DNA from: Clostridiales bacterium UBA8153
GTDB lineage: Bacteria; Bacillota; Sulfobacillia; UBA8153
Reading direction: 5' to 3'
NCBI GenBank assembly: GCA_003449495.1
Contig: DMHJ01000086.1
Location: 2,941 to 10,207 of the forward strand
DNA length: 7,267 bases
The notes beneath the pieces are model-generated. The model made no database searches, was not told the DNA's origin, and was given only the letters and a program-made list of their open reading frames with translations. Shown one piece after another: positions 5,828-7,267 of this stretch. The translations under genes were made by a program, and so were the position numbers. Position 1 is the stretch's first letter, and each line of letters begins with the position of its first letter.

Positions 5828-6715
5828 GTGCAAGTCATCGAGCTGGACAGGTTGACCAAGTACTACGGTAAGGTCCGCGGCATTGAGGACTTGAGCTTCA
5901 CCGTTGAGCAAGGCGAGATCTTCGGCTTCATCGGGCCTAACGGGGCCGGCAAGACCACCACCATCAGGACGCTCTTGGGGCTCGTGTTTCCCACCAGCGG
6001 CAGTGGGAAGATCTTCGGCCAGGACTGCATCCAGTACGGCAGCGCCATCCGCAAGCGCATCGGTTACCTGCCTTCGGAGGTCTTCTATTACGACCAGATG
6101 AAGGTGCTTGACCTGCTCAAATACTCGGCCAGTTTCTACCAGAAGGACTGCACCAAGCGTATACATGAACTGGCCGAAGCCATGGATCTGGCGTTACACC
6201 GGAAGATCGAGGATCTTTCTTACGGCAACAAGAAGAAAGTCGGCATCGTCCAGGGGCTACTGCACTCGCCCGAGCTGTTGATGCTTGATGAACCGACCAG
6301 CGGCTTGGACCCGCTGATGCAGCGGAGGTTCTTTGACATCATAGCAGAAGAGAACCGAAAGGGCACCACCGTGTTCTTCTCCTCCCACATCCTGTCTGAA
6401 GTGCAGCACCTGTGCACCCGGGTGGCCGTGATGAGGGACGGAAAAGTGATCAAAATCGAAGACATCGATACCCTCCGGCAGGACAACTATAAACGCGTCT
6501 CCCTCAAGAGTGCCACTGCCTCGTCGGAGCACTTCCGAATTCCCGGTGTCACCAACTTATCCCAAGACGGCCGCATGGTCAGCTTCATGTATAAGGGTAG
6601 CGCCAACGAGCTGGTCGCAGCCATTGGCAAAAGCGACATCGAGGACGTCGTGATCGAGGATCCGTCGCTGGAGGAGATCTTCATGCACTATTACCAGGCG
6701 GTGCAGACCCCATGA
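5828..6715 (+). CDS. ABC transporter ATP-binding protein (YxlF/BcrA-type)
   Basis: Cytoplasmic ATPase subunit of an ABC-2 type transporter; it powers the permease encoded next. The 295-residue length suits the family. Visible motifs are Walker A GPNGAGKTT (36-44); the Q-loop region IGYLPSEVFYYDQ (79-91), where the usual Gln is replaced as in many members of this subfamily; signature LSYGNKKK (130-137); Walker B LLMLDEPTSGLDP (150-162); and H-loop His187 in SSHILSE. The C-terminal 75 residues form the regulatory tail ending DPSLEEIFMHYY, typical of this group. The start is taken as GTG at 5828, giving MQVIELDRLTKYYG with AGAGGGG eight bases upstream; a TTG at 5807 would add seven residues. Its stop overlaps the permease start as ATGA. 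Bacitracin or peptide export is known for relatives, but the substrate cannot be read here. Confidence 0.95.
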   Translation: MQVIELDRLTKYYGKVRGIEDLSFTVEQGEIFGFIGPNGAGKTTTIRTLLGLVFPTSGSGKIFGQDCIQYGSAIRKRIGYLPSEVFYYDQMKVLDLLKYSASFYQKDCTKRIHELAEAMDLALHRKIEDLSYGNKKKVGIVQGLLHSPELLMLDEPTSGLDPLMQRRFFDIIAEENRKGTTVFFSSHILSEVQHLCTRVAVMRDGKVIKIEDIDTLRQDNYKRVSLKSATASSEHFRIPGVTNLSQDGRMVSFMYKGSANELVAAIGKSDIEDVVIEDPSLEEIFMHYYQAVQTP

Positions 6716-7267
6716 GCATCCTCGGCTTTGAGTTTCGAAGGTACTTGGGCTCGCTTTGGGTCTGGGTCTTGTCCCTGATCGGGCTCTTGCTGATGTTCAT
6801 GGCCTTCTACCCGGTACTGGCAGCAGATGCGGCGGTCCTGGACCTGTTCCTCCGCCACTACCCGGAAGAGTTGTTAAAAGTCTTCGGTGTGGGCGGAGAA
6901 CTATCCCTGGCTACCGTGGCTGGCTTCTTGGCCTTCTCCTTCGTCGTCGTACAGCTCTGCCTGGCCGTCCAGAGCGCCTACTACGGCTTCAGCTTCTTAT
7001 CCGTAGAGGAAAGGGAGCTGACGGCCGACTTCCTCTACGCCAAACCCGTCAGCAGACTGCGCGTGCTGACCGAAAAGTACCTGGCGGCCGGGGGCGCGCT
7101 ACTGGTGACCAACGCCGCCGTGTGGATCGGCACCTTTCTATCCATCGCCTGGTTCGGGGGTGATGCTCCCTATGATGTGCGGGCGGTAATCTCCCTGCTC
7201 CTTACCGTCCCCATTTTCCAGCTTTTCTTCTTCAGCCTTGGGTTTTTGGCCACGGCGCTGTCCAAGA
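6712..7267 (+). CDS. ABC-2 type transporter permease (5' part; runs off the right edge)
   Basis: Membrane subunit partnered with the preceding ATPase. 185 codons are present. After a short cytoplasmic N-terminus (MSILGFEFRRYLGSLW) comes a transmembrane helix at about residues 14-34 (WVWVLSLIGLLLMFMAFY). A loop with FLRHYPEELLKVFGV follows, then a second hydrophobic span around 62-80, then the hallmark cytoplasmic segment EERELTADFLYAKPVSRLRV (about 101-120), which matches the E.E.GT.E.L...P.SR pattern of ABC-2 permeases and is the likely coupling element. Two more hydrophobic spans (about 124-145 and 162-183) follow before the cut. The ATG lies in the ATGA overlap with the ATPase stop, so translation is coupled. 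About one third to one half of a typical permease of this class may be missing. The substrate is unknown. Confidence 0.9.
   Translation, partial: MSILGFEFRRYLGSLWVWVLSLIGLLLMFMAFYPVLAADAAVLDLFLRHYPEELLKVFGVGGELSLATVAGFLAFSFVVVQLCLAVQSAYYGFSFLSVEERELTADFLYAKPVSRLRVLTEKYLAAGGALLVTNAAVWIGTFLSIAWFGGDAPYDVRAVISLLLTVPIFQLFFFSLGFLATALSK

Noticed and set aside
5545..5859. A 104-codon minus-strand frame with fairly normal composition (contains TGISAIHLARTASLPDKFLL)
   Set aside because: No ribosome binding site or known motif, it overlaps the start of the ABC ATPase gene on the other strand, and it crosses the candidate right end of the element. It could be an old coding fragment, but I cannot support it.
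1..7267. CRISPR arrays, riboswitches, rRNA or plasmid origins
   Set aside because: No regularly spaced direct repeats, riboswitch cores or rRNA-like stretches were seen on either strand.

Overview
The window comes from a GC-rich bacterium. Shine-Dalgarno sites of the GGAGG/GGGGA type, GTG and TTG starts, CCA-encoding tRNAs, strong sigma-A promoters (TTGACT-N17-TATAAT and TTGACC-N17-TATACT), the tig-clpP-clpX order and a YxlF/Bcr-type ABC exporter suggest a low- to mid-GC-ancestry Firmicute. A Clostridia or Peptococcaceae-like thermophile is a reasonable guess, but this placement is inference from gene style, not from a phylogenetic marker.

Region 1 (1-2391, minus strand) is a protein quality-control operon: trigger factor (tig), clpP and the first 123 codons of clpX, which runs off the left edge. 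tig and clpP overlap by 4 bases (TTGA). clpP starts at a TTG with an ideal ribosome binding site, and clpX starts at a GTG. The chaperone that greets nascent chains is thus co-expressed with the ClpXP protease.

Region 2 (2425-3380, minus strand) holds nine tRNA genes, all encoding CCA. In transcription order they are Pro(TGG), Gly(TCC), Arg(TCT), His(GTG), Arg(TCG), Gln(TTG), Lys(TTT), Leu(TAG) and Gly(GCC). One promoter precedes Pro and a second precedes Gly(TCC). A GC-rich hairpin plus T-run terminates the array about 75 bases before tig.

Region 3 (about 3381-5806) has no intact gene. It contains a decayed mobile element on the minus strand. Piecing frames together recovers an ExeA/TniB-type AAA+ ATPase with at least two frameshifts and a damaged Walker A. 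Upstream of it are the remains of what looks like a zinc-finger/helix-turn-helix transposon accessory protein, plus an unassigned stretch. Short imperfect inverted repeats (TGTCCCGTCTCAC type) near 3488 and 5654 may be the element's ends. No transposase core could be recognised.

Region 4 (5828-7267, plus strand) is a two-gene ABC transporter: an intact ATPase and, overlapping it by ATGA, an ABC-2 type permease that runs off the right edge.
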